From Granulicatella sp041433555 (GTDB taxonomy: Bacteria > Bacillota > Bacilli > Lactobacillales > Aerococcaceae), in the NCBI RefSeq assembly GCF_041433555.1, contig NZ_JAPWBR010000008.1, forward strand, positions 9,478 through 73,477: 64,000 nt of DNA, in the 5' to 3' direction. The notes under the pieces were generated by a model that ran no database searches, was not told the DNA's origin, and worked only from the letters and a program-made list of their open reading frames with translations. Below are positions 1-8,809 of the stretch, piece after piece. Position numbers and translations under genes: made by a program. Each line of letters starts with the position of its first letter. The first letter of the stretch is position 1.

Positions 1-196
1 AATGACATTTAACTTGATAAACGATTCCCCAAAGTGCAGATGATATACCCGCTAAAGAAATAAAGAGTATCCCTAAAAATGAATTATATCCTAATTCAAA
101 TCCTCTAAATTTCAGTATTCCAACCAATGCAGCGATAACCGTTATTTGAAGCAGTGTTGGTATTAAATACATTTTGATAATGGCCTTACTCTTCAT
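1..196 (-). CDS. Membrane protein, 3' end cut by window edge
   Basis: A reading frame starts with ATG at 196, preceded by an AGAGG ribosome site, and runs off the left edge after 65 codons. The visible N-terminus begins MKSKAIIKMYLIP and holds two hydrophobic stretches (about residues 8-27 and 38-60), so it is an integral membrane protein. I do not recognise the family from this fragment. It lies downstream of the opp operon terminator and so is probably its own transcription unit. Confidence 0.6.
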   Translation of the reverse strand, partial: MKSKAIIKMYLIPTLLQITVIAALVGILKFRGFELGYNSFLGILFISLAGISSALWGIVYQVKCH

Positions 197-282
197 GATT
201 CATCCTCTAATAAAAATCTCTTTTAAATTACCATCTATATTATACCATTTTTGACATCTTTTCTATATCTAGTTTTTGCGCA

Positions 283-316
283 CAAAAAAAGAGACTGAAG
301 TTTCCTTCAATCTCTT
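283..316 (-). terminator. Rho-independent terminator of first opp locus
   Basis: An 11-bp stem (AGAGACTGAAG paired with CTTCAATCTCT, one mismatch) with a TTTC loop lies 16 bp past the oppC stop. On the minus strand it is followed by a run of T. It closes the oppDFBC transcript. Confidence 0.8.
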
Positions 317-331
317 CTCTAATTTTTATGA

Positions 332-1252
332 TTAACCTAAACGTTGGCGAGAGTCCGCTGCACGTTGTAGGGCTTGACCAACATAGTTGATACATAACAT
401 CATGATTAAGATTAAGATTGTGGCTGGTAACCAAACCCATAATTTGTTTTCGATGATGTCTGCATTTTTCGCTGCAGAAATTAATGTACCAAGTGATGGT
501 GTTGTAAATGGTAAACCGAAACCTAAGTAAGTTAACCCTGTTTCAATACCGATGTTCCCTGCTAAACGTAAGATTAAGTTAACGATAATTAATGAACTTA
601 AGTTTGGCAAGATTTCACGGAACATGATACGGATATCACTTGAACCTAATGTCTTAGATGCATTTACATAGTCTAAGCTTGCTTCTTGAAGAGTACGTGT
701 TCTGAATAAACGAGCAGAACCTACCCAATAGAAGGCTGTCATGATAAATACGAAGTGGAACATTGTGTAGTTTGGAATTACTGTTACGAACACGATGATG
801 ATCATCAATGTTGGTAAGATCATGATAAAGTCAACGACACGCATTAAAGTTGTGTCCACCCATTTACCGTAGTAACCAGAAATCAATCCGACGATGATAC
901 CAATGATACATGTCAAGATTGTAACTGAGAAACCGATTAATACTGAGTTACGAGCCCCGATAATTAAGAGGGCTAAAACGTCACGACCACTTTCGTCAGT
1001 CCCTAAAATGTGCGCATTTGTTGGGGCTTTATAACGACCTAAGATATTAACTTTCAATGCAGTTTCTTGGTCGATGAAGTATGGTCCGATAAAGATGATT
1101 AAGAAAATCAACGTTAGTAAAATTAACGCGAAAAGCGCTAATTTATCTTTTAAAAACTCCCGTACAATAACCTGAAAACCAGCAGGCGGTGTAGATACGG
1201 TGCTTTCTTCAACGACAGTTTCTTCAACTGTATTTACATTATTTTGCTCCAT
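332..1252 (-). CDS. oppC: Oligopeptide ABC transporter permease OppC (locus 1)
   Basis: This 306-residue inner-membrane permease pairs with OppB to form the channel that imports peptides delivered by OppA. It has an N-terminal cytoplasmic tail, a first membrane helix near residues 36-56, and the BPD_transp_1 region with five further helices. The EAA loop that docks on the ATPases is visible around ASKTLGSSDIRIMFREILPN. ATG at 1252 follows a GGAGGAG site. It is the last gene of oppDFBC, 18 bp after oppB. Length is usual for OppC/DppC. The substrate (peptides) is inferred from the tandem oppA genes upstream. Confidence 0.92.
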   Translation of the reverse strand: MEQNNVNTVEETVVEESTVSTPPAGFQVIVREFLKDKLALFALILLTLIFLIIFIGPYFIDQETALKVNILGRYKAPTNAHILGTDESGRDVLALLIIGARNSVLIGFSVTILTCIIGIIVGLISGYYGKWVDTTLMRVVDFIMILPTLMIIIVFVTVIPNYTMFHFVFIMTAFYWVGSARLFRTRTLQEASLDYVNASKTLGSSDIRIMFREILPNLSSLIIVNLILRLAGNIGIETGLTYLGFGLPFTTPSLGTLISAAKNADIIENKLWVWLPATILILIMMLCINYVGQALQRAADSRQRLG

Positions 1253-1270
1253 TTGCTACTCCTCCTTTTA

Positions 1271-2233
1271 TTATTGTACACGAACACGTGGGTCTACAAT
1301 ACTCATGATAATATCAGATAATAGCGTACCTAGAAGAGTCGCTGTACCGAAGAGTAATAGTAACGCTAAGATTACTGAGTAGTCACGTCCTGTGATTGAT
1401 GATACGAACAATTCCCCCATCCCTGGATATGAGAAGATGTTTTCAATGAACACTGAACCACCGATTAAACCAGTGAATTCATATCCTAAGAAGGCTGCGA
1501 TTGGCAAGATTGAGTTACGGAAGATGTGGCGGTTGAACACAACATTTTCAGGAACCCCTTTCGCACGTGCTGTACGAACGTAGTCTTGGCTCTTCGCATC
1601 GATAACCCCGGTACGTAAATATTGAATCGTACCAGTAGTTGAAAGAATCGCCATCGTAAACGCCGGTAAAATCATGTGATGGAATTTATTTACATAATAG
1701 CCCAGTGTTCCAGTAACTACATCTGAATCGACAGATCCACGAGTTGGGAACCAACCTAATGTATAACCAAATAACCATAATAGAACTAACGCGAATACGA
1801 ATACTGGGATTGAGTAAGTAATGAATGTGTATACTACGATTACTTTGTCAGCCCAACTGTTTTGGAAACGACCTGCAATCATCCCTAATGGTAATGCAAT
1901 TAAGTAAGTTAGAATCATCGTTAGTAATGATAACCACACTGTGTTACCAATACGCTGTCCGATTAATTTTGTTACTTCATATTTGTAAGTATAACTTTGA
2001 CCGAAGTCTCCACGGAATGCTTTTGAAATCCAGTTCCAATATTGAACAGGAAGTGGATCATAGAATCCAGATTTCACACGTAAAGCTTCAATTGTATTTG
2101 GATCCGTTTCTGGAGTAATTAAACCTGTAAATGGATCCCCTGGCATCATCTTCGCGATTAAGAATGCCAGCACACTAAGGATGAAGATTTGTGGCAACAT
2201 TAATAACACACGACGTAAAATGGTTTTCCACAT
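1271..2233 (-). CDS. oppB: Oligopeptide ABC transporter permease OppB (locus 1)
   Basis: This 320-residue permease begins with the family-typical N-terminal helix (LRRVLLMLPQIFILSVLAFL) and the PGDPF motif that follows it. A periplasm-side segment precedes the BPD_transp_1 region with its EAA loop near YVRTARAKGVPENVVFNRHI and the conserved GGSVFIENIFSYPGMG segment. It forms a heterodimer with OppC in the membrane. The start ATG at 2233 has an AGGAGGAAAATA site and lies 2 bp after the oppF stop, so expression of the two genes is coupled. Confidence 0.93.
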   Translation of the reverse strand: MWKTILRRVLLMLPQIFILSVLAFLIAKMMPGDPFTGLITPETDPNTIEALRVKSGFYDPLPVQYWNWISKAFRGDFGQSYTYKYEVTKLIGQRIGNTVWLSLLTMILTYLIALPLGMIAGRFQNSWADKVIVVYTFITYSIPVFVFALVLLWLFGYTLGWFPTRGSVDSDVVTGTLGYYVNKFHHMILPAFTMAILSTTGTIQYLRTGVIDAKSQDYVRTARAKGVPENVVFNRHIFRNSILPIAAFLGYEFTGLIGGSVFIENIFSYPGMGELFVSSITGRDYSVILALLLLFGTATLLGTLLSDIIMSIVDPRVRVQ

Positions 2234-2235
2234 AA

Positions 2236-3180
2236 TTATTTTCCTCCTTTTGGATTTAATGCAACAAAGTGTGAGTCTGAGATTTTTTGTAAATCAAACA
2301 CACGACCGTTTTCATCGTAGTATAAGTTTTGATTTTCTTGGTAGAATTGCTCAGCTTCTTTACGACGAAGTTTGTTTGCTTCACGGTTTTCTGGATCGAT
2401 TACCGGAATCGCAGACAATAGACGTTTAGTATAGATGTGTTGTGGGTTTGCGTAAATGTCTTCCGCTTTCCCTGTTTCAACGAAACGTCCACGGTACATG
2501 ATGAATAGCTCATCACACATATGTTTTACAACCCCAAGGTCATGGGAAATGAATAAGTAACTTAAGTTGAACTCATCTTGGATGCGTTTCATGTAGTTTA
2601 ACACTTGCGCTTGTACAGATAAGTCTAACGCTGATACTGGTTCGTCGGCGATGATTAAACGAGGGTTACTTGCTAAGGCACGAGCAACACCGATACGTTG
2701 TCTTTGACCACCTGAGAACTGGTGTGGATATTTTAATAATGCTTCTTCAGATAATCCGATGATTTCCATTAATTCAATCACGCGTTTTCTCTCTTCATCT
2801 GGAGATAAACGTTCGAAGTTTCTTAATGGCTCAGCCACGATATCTAAGATACGTTTTTTAGGGTTAAAACTTGATAGTGAATCTTGGAAGATCATTTGTA
2901 CGTTACGGTTGTAGTCTGAAGTACGACGACGTGCTTTGTTTGTTACGTCTTGTCCTTCGTAAATGACTTTACCGCTTGTTACGTGTTCTAGACCAATGAT
3001 TGCTTTACCAATCGTTGATTTACCAGAACCTGATTCTCCAACAAGACCGTAAGTTTTCCCTTCTTCAATTTCAAGTGACACTCCGTCTACCGCATAAACA
3101 TAATCCGTTACTCGGTTAAAGAAGCCACTACGAATCGGATAGTGAACTTTTAAATCTTCAATGGTTACAAAACCGCTCAT
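2236..3180 (-). CDS. oppF: Oligopeptide transporter ATPase OppF (locus 1)
   Basis: This 314-residue nucleotide-binding subunit energises peptide import. It carries Walker A (GESGSGKST), the signature motif FSGGQRQRIGVARAL, Walker B (LIIADEPVSALD) and the H-loop ISHDLG. The C-terminal oligopeptide/dipeptide domain (YTKRLLSAIPVIDPE) places it in the OppF/DppF subfamily. Its ATG overlaps the oppD stop by one base (TAATG), the usual sign of translational coupling. It acts as a heterodimer with OppD. Confidence 0.93.
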   Translation of the reverse strand: MSGFVTIEDLKVHYPIRSGFFNRVTDYVYAVDGVSLEIEEGKTYGLVGESGSGKSTIGKAIIGLEHVTSGKVIYEGQDVTNKARRRTSDYNRNVQMIFQDSLSSFNPKKRILDIVAEPLRNFERLSPDEERKRVIELMEIIGLSEEALLKYPHQFSGGQRQRIGVARALASNPRLIIADEPVSALDLSVQAQVLNYMKRIQDEFNLSYLFISHDLGVVKHMCDELFIMYRGRFVETGKAEDIYANPQHIYTKRLLSAIPVIDPENREANKLRRKEAEQFYQENQNLYYDENGRVFDLQKISDSHFVALNPKGGK

Positions 3181-4181
3181 TATGCTTCCTCCCCTTCAAA
3201 ATGGAAATGTTTATAACATGTACAACGAACGAAGTGGTTTGGTCCAACTTCATGAAGTGTTGGATCCTCTTCGTGAGCGTTCGCTGAAATCCATGGAATA
3301 CGTGGTGCGAAACGGCAACCTTTACGTGGTAATTTTGGTAATGGTGGCACAGTTCCTTGAATCACGTGTAATTCTTGACCTTCTGCTCCCGCTTGTGGGA
3401 TTGATTGTAGTAATGAACGTGTATAAGGATGTTGTGGATTTGTGAATAGCTCTTCAACAGGTGCTACTTCCACAAATTGTCCAGCATACATCACGGCTAC
3501 ACGGTCCGCAGTTTCTGCTACTACGCCAAGGTCGTGAGTAATTAAGATGATACCTGATTCTGTTTCTTTCTGGATATCATTTAATAAGTCTAAGATTTGC
3601 GCTTGGATTGTTACGTCTAAGGCAGTTGTTGGTTCATCGGCAATGATGATTGGTGGTTTACATGATAAAGCAATCGCGATAACCACACGTTGACGCATCC
3701 CACCTGATAATTCGTGTGGGTATTGTTTGTAAGTACGTTGTGGGTTTGGAATCCCTACTTGTCCTAACAATTCAAGTACGCGTTCAGTACGTTCTTTTTC
3801 ATTTAAGTCTGTATGATAATAAAGAGCTTCATCGATTTGAGCACCAATTGTCATTAATGGGTTTAACGAAGCCAATGGATCTTGGAAAATCATACCGATA
3901 TCATTTCCGCGAATTTTGTTATATAACGCTTCGTTTAAGTTTACTAAGTTCACATCGTTATAAATGATGTCCCCTGTAATCTTTGTATTATTTTTGTTGT
4001 GTAAGCCCATGATGGTTGTCGCTAATGTAGATTTCCCACATCCTGATTCCCCAACGATGGCCAAAATTTCATTCTTTTCTAATGTTAATGACACATTATC
4101 TACTGCATCATAAAAATCATCTTTGATACGGAAACCAACGTGTAAGTTATTGATTTCTAATAGTGGCTTATCAATTGTCAA
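3180..4181 (-). CDS. oppD: Oligopeptide transporter ATPase OppD (locus 1)
   Basis: This 333-residue ATPase partners with OppF. Walker A (GESGCGKST), signature (LSGGMRQRVVIAIAL), Walker B (IIIADEPTTALD) and the C-terminal oligopeptide-binding domain (GCRFAPRIPW) are present. In the family this C-terminal region can carry an iron-sulfur cluster; here Cys residues occur in GCRFAPR and VRCTCYKH. The frame starts with TTG at 4181 after AAGGAGGAATCGGA, a strong site, and no ATG fits better. It is the first gene of oppDFBC. Confidence 0.92.
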   Translation of the reverse strand: MTIDKPLLEINNLHVGFRIKDDFYDAVDNVSLTLEKNEILAIVGESGCGKSTLATTIMGLHNKNNTKITGDIIYNDVNLVNLNEALYNKIRGNDIGMIFQDPLASLNPLMTIGAQIDEALYYHTDLNEKERTERVLELLGQVGIPNPQRTYKQYPHELSGGMRQRVVIAIALSCKPPIIIADEPTTALDVTIQAQILDLLNDIQKETESGIILITHDLGVVAETADRVAVMYAGQFVEVAPVEELFTNPQHPYTRSLLQSIPQAGAEGQELHVIQGTVPPLPKLPRKGCRFAPRIPWISANAHEEDPTLHEVGPNHFVRCTCYKHFHFEGEEA

Positions 4182-4247
4182 ATCCGATTCCTCCTTATTT
4201 TCTTTGGTTAACTATTTCAATATTTAAAATAATAAAACAACGTTTCT

Positions 4248-4276
4248 ATTATACGTTGCATGCTCTCTGATTGCAA
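4248..4276 (-). promoter_or_regulatory. Promoter of oppDFBC (locus 1)
   Basis: On the minus strand TTGCAA (4271-4276) and TATAAT (4248-4253) are 17 bp apart, about 70 bp upstream of the oppD start. This gives the permease genes their own transcription start, separate from the oppA genes. Confidence 0.75.
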
Positions 4277-4456
4277 ATTGTATGACAATTCGAGCGCAGA
4301 TACAGCGTATTTTTAGTTTACCATGAATCCTGCGTGATTACCATTATTTATGAGCAAAAAATTAACTTTTCTCATGTTATTTTAATTTTAAATTCAAATT
4401 TCACTAAAATCCCGTCATTAATGCGTTTTCATTGGTTTTATAGATTTTGTGCAAAC

Positions 4457-4483
4457 AAAAAGAGACCAACCGAAGCTCGTCTC
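4457..4483 (-). terminator. Terminator of the second oppA
   Basis: GAGAC/GTCTC with additional imperfect pairing is followed on the minus strand by TTTTTG, 10 bp past the stop. The stem is weak, so partial readthrough to oppDFBC is possible. Confidence 0.5.
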
Positions 4484-4493
4484 CTTCCAATTC

Positions 4494-6272
4494 TTATTTA
4501 GCACCAGTTTCACTCGTTAATTCTACTTGATATAACGCAGATTTCTTGCTACCTAAGTTTACATCGTAGTATTTCACACGTTTGTTGACTGCTGTAAGTT
4601 CTTCTCCGACTAATGTTGGGAAGATGAATGCTTTATCGTGAACATATTTTTGCCATTCTTTATAGAACTCAACGTTTTTAGCTGAATCAAATGATTCTGT
4701 TGAACTAATTTTATCCATGATGGCTGTTCCTTCAGCATCTACATAGCGTTCGAAGTTGAATTGTGCTGTTTCACCAAATAATCCTGATGGGTTTGGATCG
4801 TAACCAGTAGACCAACCAGCTGCAAACACATCGATTTCTGGGTCATCCGCTTGAACTTTATCATAGAATGAGTTCAATTCGATTGTACGTCCTGTATATA
4901 ATTGAACATTCAATCCAATTTCTTTCCACCAGTTCAAGTATTGTTGAACAAGTGACTCATTCGCTTCGTCACGAGTACGTGCAGCAAAGTTGATTGTCAA
5001 TTTAGAACCGTCTTTATTTTCACGAATTCCGTCTCCATCAACGTCTTTATATCCCGCTTCATCAAGCAATTGTTTTGCTTTTTCTGGGTTATATGAGAAT
5101 CCTTCTTGATCTTTGTTATATACATCTTTGAAGAATGGAATGATGATTGAGTTTGAAGAATGTTGCAAGCCGTTATACAAGTTTTGACCTGCCGCATCAA
5201 TATCGAGCGCGTATGCCATTGCTTGACGAAGGTTTACATCGGACATTTTCGCATTTGGATCTGTCACGTTTTTACCAGTTTCTTTATCATATTTTCCTAA
5301 GTGGAAACCGATATATTCATATGCAGATGCTTGTGAACCTAGGAATGTTACGTTTGTTAAATCTTTATACGCTTCGTATTGTGAGTTTGGCATTGTAGCA
5401 ATATCGTAGTTACCAGCTTTCATTTCTGAAACGATGTTGTCTGGAGATACAACTTCCATTACGACTTTATCAACTTTCGCTACTCCTCTGAAGTAGTGCT
5501 CGTTAGGAACTAATGTCACAGATTCTCCTGCAACAATCGATTCAATCTTGAACTGACCTAAACCAACGAATTTTGTTCCACGAACATAATCACTTTTTTC
5601 CCACTCAGCTTCTGGAATATCTTTGAAGATGTGTTTTGGCATGATGTATGCACACACAGAACCACCTGCTAATTGCATTGAAGGGCTCATTTCTTTGAAG
5701 TGAATTTTCACAGTGTAATCATCCACTTTTTCAAGACCAGAAACGCTATCTGCTTTTCCATCGTGATATTCTTCCATACCGACTACATTTTTATAATCAT
5801 CATCGTAACGAACACCCGTATAGTCTTTATTACCGATGGCTTGGTAAGCAAAGATGTAGTCGTCGATGGTTACAGGTTGTCCATCAGACCATTTATAGTC
5901 TTTTGAGTTTAATGTAACGGTTGCTGTTTTATTTTCAACGTCAAATTCAATACTTGCAAGACCTGTATTTGTTAACTTACGGTTTTCATCGTATTCGAAC
6001 ATACTTTCATCAACCAAACCACCAATCGTTGAGTCGTTTGTATCCGCAGATAACTCATCTGCAAAAATTCCAGTGAAAGATGAAGAAGATACGATTGCGT
6101 ATTTTAATGTTCCACCTTTAATTGGAGTCCCGTCGTGAGTGACTTCAGAAGCGTATTTCGTTTTTCCGCCATTGCTACTAGTTGAAGATGATTGCTCTTT
6201 ACTACCACATGCTGCTAACGTTAGTGCAGCTGTTGCAGAAAACAGAATCATTACATTTCTCTTTTTCATCAT
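4494..6272 (-). CDS. oppA: Oligopeptide-binding lipoprotein OppA, second tandem copy
   Basis: This 592-residue substrate-binding lipoprotein has a signal peptide ending LTLAAC (lipid-anchored Cys22) and an SBP_bac_5 fold (KYKWSDGQPVTIDDYIF and the C-terminal lobe with GLNVQLYTGR). It captures peptides at the outer membrane face for OppBCDF. I start it at ATG 6272 (ATGATG, GGAGA 6 bp upstream); the longer open frame to 6317 lacks a ribosome site. It is a close paralogue of the next oppA upstream, with long identical blocks such as LLDEAGYKDVDGDGIRE. It sits between its own terminator and that of the first copy. Confidence 0.93.
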   Translation of the reverse strand: MMKKRNVMILFSATAALTLAACGSKEQSSSTSSNGGKTKYASEVTHDGTPIKGGTLKYAIVSSSSFTGIFADELSADTNDSTIGGLVDESMFEYDENRKLTNTGLASIEFDVENKTATVTLNSKDYKWSDGQPVTIDDYIFAYQAIGNKDYTGVRYDDDYKNVVGMEEYHDGKADSVSGLEKVDDYTVKIHFKEMSPSMQLAGGSVCAYIMPKHIFKDIPEAEWEKSDYVRGTKFVGLGQFKIESIVAGESVTLVPNEHYFRGVAKVDKVVMEVVSPDNIVSEMKAGNYDIATMPNSQYEAYKDLTNVTFLGSQASAYEYIGFHLGKYDKETGKNVTDPNAKMSDVNLRQAMAYALDIDAAGQNLYNGLQHSSNSIIIPFFKDVYNKDQEGFSYNPEKAKQLLDEAGYKDVDGDGIRENKDGSKLTINFAARTRDEANESLVQQYLNWWKEIGLNVQLYTGRTIELNSFYDKVQADDPEIDVFAAGWSTGYDPNPSGLFGETAQFNFERYVDAEGTAIMDKISSTESFDSAKNVEFYKEWQKYVHDKAFIFPTLVGEELTAVNKRVKYYDVNLGSKKSALYQVELTSETGAK

Positions 6273-6430
6273 AATCAGTCTCCATTCTTTTATTTTAAGG
6301 CTTTTGAGTGTATCCATAAATTTATGTTGGACTTATCATACTCCAACTTTTTAATAATTGCAATACTTTTTCTAATCTTTTTTTAATTTTCATAATTTAT
6401 TTCTCATTTTTGGAAAGTTTTTTCATAATG

Positions 6431-6460
6431 AAAAAGCCTAGGAATCCTCCTAGGCTTTTT
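6431..6460 (-). terminator. Terminator of the first oppA
   Basis: AAAAAGCCTAGGA and TCCTAGGCTTTTT form an almost perfect stem, just past the oppA stop at 6468. It probably lowers transcription into the second oppA. Confidence 0.85.
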
Positions 6461-6467
6461 GAATTCA

Positions 6468-8258
6468 TTATTTAGCTGGTGTATCAGAAGTTAATTCTAA
6501 TTGATACAATTGAGCTTTAGAGCCGCTTGTTGCAAGAGCAGTGTCATAGTATTTCACACGTTTATTAACAGCTGTTACGCTATCTCCTACTAATGTTGGA
6601 ATAATAAACGCTTCGTCTTTAACATAAGCTTGCCATTCTTTATAGTAATCTTTTAGTTTTGCTTCATCAAAAGCTTCTGTTGAAGAAATTTTCTTCATGA
6701 TTTCTGTCCCTTTCTCATTTACGTAACGAGCAAAGTTGAACTTAGCAGTTTCACCGAATAAGTTCGCTGGGTTTGGATCATAACCTACTCCCCATCCAGC
6801 CGCGAATACATCGATTTCTGGATCGTCTGCTTGGATTTTTTCGTAGAAGTTATTTGATTCGATTGTACGACCTGTGTAAAGTTGTACGTCTAATCCAATT
6901 TCTTTCCACCATAGTAAGTATTGTTGCACTAATGATTCATTGGCATCATCACGAGTACGTGCTGCAAAGTTGATTTGTAATTTAGAACCATCTTTGCTTT
7001 CACGGATTCCGTCGCCGTCTACGTCTTTATATCCCGCTTCATCTAGCAATTGTTTTGCTTTTTCTGGGTTATAGGCGAATCCTTCTTGCTCAGCATTATA
7101 TACGTCTTTGAAGAATGGTAAGATGATTGAGTTCGTACCATAGTTTAATCCGTTATATAAGCTTTCACCCGCTGCATCGATGTCTAATGCATACCCCATC
7201 GCTTGACGAAGTTTTACATCACTCATTTTCGCATTAGGATCCGTTACGTTCTTACCTGTAGTCTTGTCAAATTTACCTAAGTGGAAGGCAATATATTCAT
7301 AAGATGGTGCAAATGAACTTACATAAGTTACGTTTGTTAAATCTTTAAATGCTTCATATTGAGCACTTGGCATTGTAGCAATATCATAGTTGCCAGCTTT
7401 CATTTCTGAAACAATTGTATTTGGTGACACAATTTGCATCACTACTTTCTTTAATTTTGGACTACCTTTATAGTAGTGTTTATTTGGAACTAATGTTACA
7501 GATTCCCCTGCAACAACTTTTTCAATAGTGAAGGCACCAAGCCCTACTACTTTATCTCCACGAACATATTCGCTTTGTTCCCATTCTTTTACAGGGATAT
7601 CTTTGAAGATGTGTTTTGGCATTGTATATGCTGGAATTGCACCACCTGCTAATTGCATTGATGGTAACATTTTTTCAAAGTGAAGTTTCACTGTGTAATC
7701 ATCCACTTTTTCAACACCAGAGATTGAGTCCGTTTTTCCTTCGTGGAAATCTTTCATCCCTACGATGTTTGTGTAACGGTCGTTGTAACGAGTACCAGTG
7801 TAGTCTTTGTTACCGATAGCTTCGATAGCGAAGATATAGTCATCGATTGTAAATGGTTTTCCATCTGACCATTTATAGTCTTTTGCATTTAATTTAATCG
7901 TTACAGATTTACCTTCAACGTCAAATTCGATAGAAGCTAAACCAGTATTTGTTAATTTACGGTTTTCATCATATTCGAACATTGATTGGTCAACTTGACT
8001 CGCAATTGTTGAGTCTGTTGAGTTTGATGCTAATTCATCAATGAAGATTCCACTGAACTTCGTAGGTGTTACAAGGGCGTATTTTAATGTTCCGCCTTCA
8101 ATCGCTGTTCCTTCATGAGTCACTTCTGAACTGAATTTTGATTTTGAAGCTGCTTTTGATGCTTCTGAAGAAGTGCTACTGTTATTGTTTTCTGAACCAC
8201 ATGCTGCTAATGTTAAAGCTGCTGCAGCTGATAAGAATACTAAACTTTTCTTTTTCAT
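6468..8258 (-). CDS. oppA: Oligopeptide-binding lipoprotein OppA, first tandem copy
   Basis: This 596-residue lipoprotein has signal peptide MKKKSLVFLSAAAALTLAAC with lipidated Cys20, a Ser-rich spacer, and the SBP_bac_5 ligand-binding fold (YKWSDGKPFTIDDYIFAIEA; GLDVQLYTGRTIESNNFYE). ATG at 8258 is chosen because GGAGGAAAA directly precedes it; the open frame extends 10 codons further without a ribosome site. It is the promoter-proximal gene of the first opp locus. The differences from its neighbour lie mostly in the binding lobes, so the two copies may take different peptides (inference). Confidence 0.93.
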   Translation of the reverse strand: MKKKSLVFLSAAAALTLAACGSENNNSSTSSEASKAASKSKFSSEVTHEGTAIEGGTLKYALVTPTKFSGIFIDELASNSTDSTIASQVDQSMFEYDENRKLTNTGLASIEFDVEGKSVTIKLNAKDYKWSDGKPFTIDDYIFAIEAIGNKDYTGTRYNDRYTNIVGMKDFHEGKTDSISGVEKVDDYTVKLHFEKMLPSMQLAGGAIPAYTMPKHIFKDIPVKEWEQSEYVRGDKVVGLGAFTIEKVVAGESVTLVPNKHYYKGSPKLKKVVMQIVSPNTIVSEMKAGNYDIATMPSAQYEAFKDLTNVTYVSSFAPSYEYIAFHLGKFDKTTGKNVTDPNAKMSDVKLRQAMGYALDIDAAGESLYNGLNYGTNSIILPFFKDVYNAEQEGFAYNPEKAKQLLDEAGYKDVDGDGIRESKDGSKLQINFAARTRDDANESLVQQYLLWWKEIGLDVQLYTGRTIESNNFYEKIQADDPEIDVFAAGWGVGYDPNPANLFGETAKFNFARYVNEKGTEIMKKISSTEAFDEAKLKDYYKEWQAYVKDEAFIIPTLVGDSVTAVNKRVKYYDTALATSGSKAQLYQLELTSDTPAK

Positions 8259-8334
8259 TTTTCCTCCACTCTCAGACACCCGATTCAACTTTCTTTTTGT
8301 ATTGAATTGTCTGACAAATTAATACTTGATGTTA

Positions 8335-8362
8335 ATTTTAACATAATTTTAATTTTTTGCAA
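8335..8362 (-). promoter_or_regulatory. Promoter of first oppA
   Basis: TTGCAA (8357-8362) and TAAAAT (8335-8340) on the minus strand are 16 bp apart, about 75 bp upstream of the oppA start. Confidence 0.6.
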
Positions 8363-8475
8363 GTAAAATATCAAAAATCACTTTTTTATGTTAGTTATTA
8401 TATTCAATACTCAAACATTCAGTAAAATTAAAAAAACATAGTTATCATGAATCATAAAAAAAATCCAGACACATT

Positions 8476-8512
8476 AAAAAGTAGAGAACTCAAAGTTCCG
8501 AGTTCTCTACTT
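8476..8512 (-). terminator. Terminator of the lanthipeptide operon
   Basis: A perfect 13-bp stem (AAGTAGAGAACTC with GAGTTCTCTACTT) is followed on the minus strand by TTTTT, 57 bp past the lanA stop. It ends the operon. Confidence 0.85.
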
Positions 8513-8568
8513 CACTAATTAGACGCCTGGGACAAATACAAAGTCTACTACTAAATATACATAGACTA

Positions 8569-8772
8569 CTATTTGCCTTCTCTATTGTTCGCTGCAATCA
8601 TACACGTTTTACTCCTTGGATAAGTACAAACCTTGTAGGCAGATGGGCAGTATTCACTGCAGGAACCTGTCGGTACTGGTGTAAATGTAGGACAATAATA
8701 TCTTGTACTTGGTTGAGCTGTTGGGCGTTCTCCTTCGGAAATTTTAATTTCCAAGTTGAAAAGATCATCCAT
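8569..8772 (-). CDS. Lanthipeptide (class I lantibiotic) precursor peptide
   Basis: This 67-residue peptide is the substrate of the adjacent LanB/LanC. The leader starts MDDLFNLEIKIS and holds the FNLD-type box (FNLE, residues 5-8) that LanB and LanC recognise in nisin- and epidermin-type precursors. The rest has Cys at 27, 38, 42, 49 and 57 and nine Ser/Thr after residue 24. Each Cys has a Ser/Thr 3-5 residues before it: T23/C27, T35/C38, S39/C42, S44/C49, S54/C57. Start ATG 8772 has AAAGGAGGG at ideal spacing, the strongest site in the operon. The gene is last in the operon, 37 bp after the lanG-like gene, which is unusual. The sequence matches no lantibiotic I can recall in full; the TRYYC part resembles the first ring of streptin. 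The cleavage site is unclear. Confidence 0.88.
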   Translation of the reverse strand: MDDLFNLEIKISEGERPTAQPSTRYYCPTFTPVPTGSCSEYCPSAYKVCTYPRSKTCMIAANNREGK

Positions 8773-8809
8773 TTTATTTCCCTCCTTTCTTTATAATAAT
8801 GTTTTACAT

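Larger units (their letters stand above)
4182..4493. other. Gene-free stretch with promoter and terminator
   Basis: This 312-bp gap separates oppA from oppDFBC. It holds the terminator of the upstream oppA (about 4457-4483) and a well-formed promoter for oppD (4248-4276). Nothing else is recognisable. Confidence 0.6.
8259..8568. other. Gap between lan operon and oppA
   Basis: This 310-bp stretch carries the terminator of the lan operon (8476-8512) and the oppA promoter (8335-8362). The rest is AT-rich with no credible gene. It marks the left border of the lan operon. Confidence 0.6.

Noticed and set aside
25..8258. Many plus-strand frames opposite the opp genes
   Set aside because: They are shadows of well-supported genes on the other strand and lack ribosome sites.
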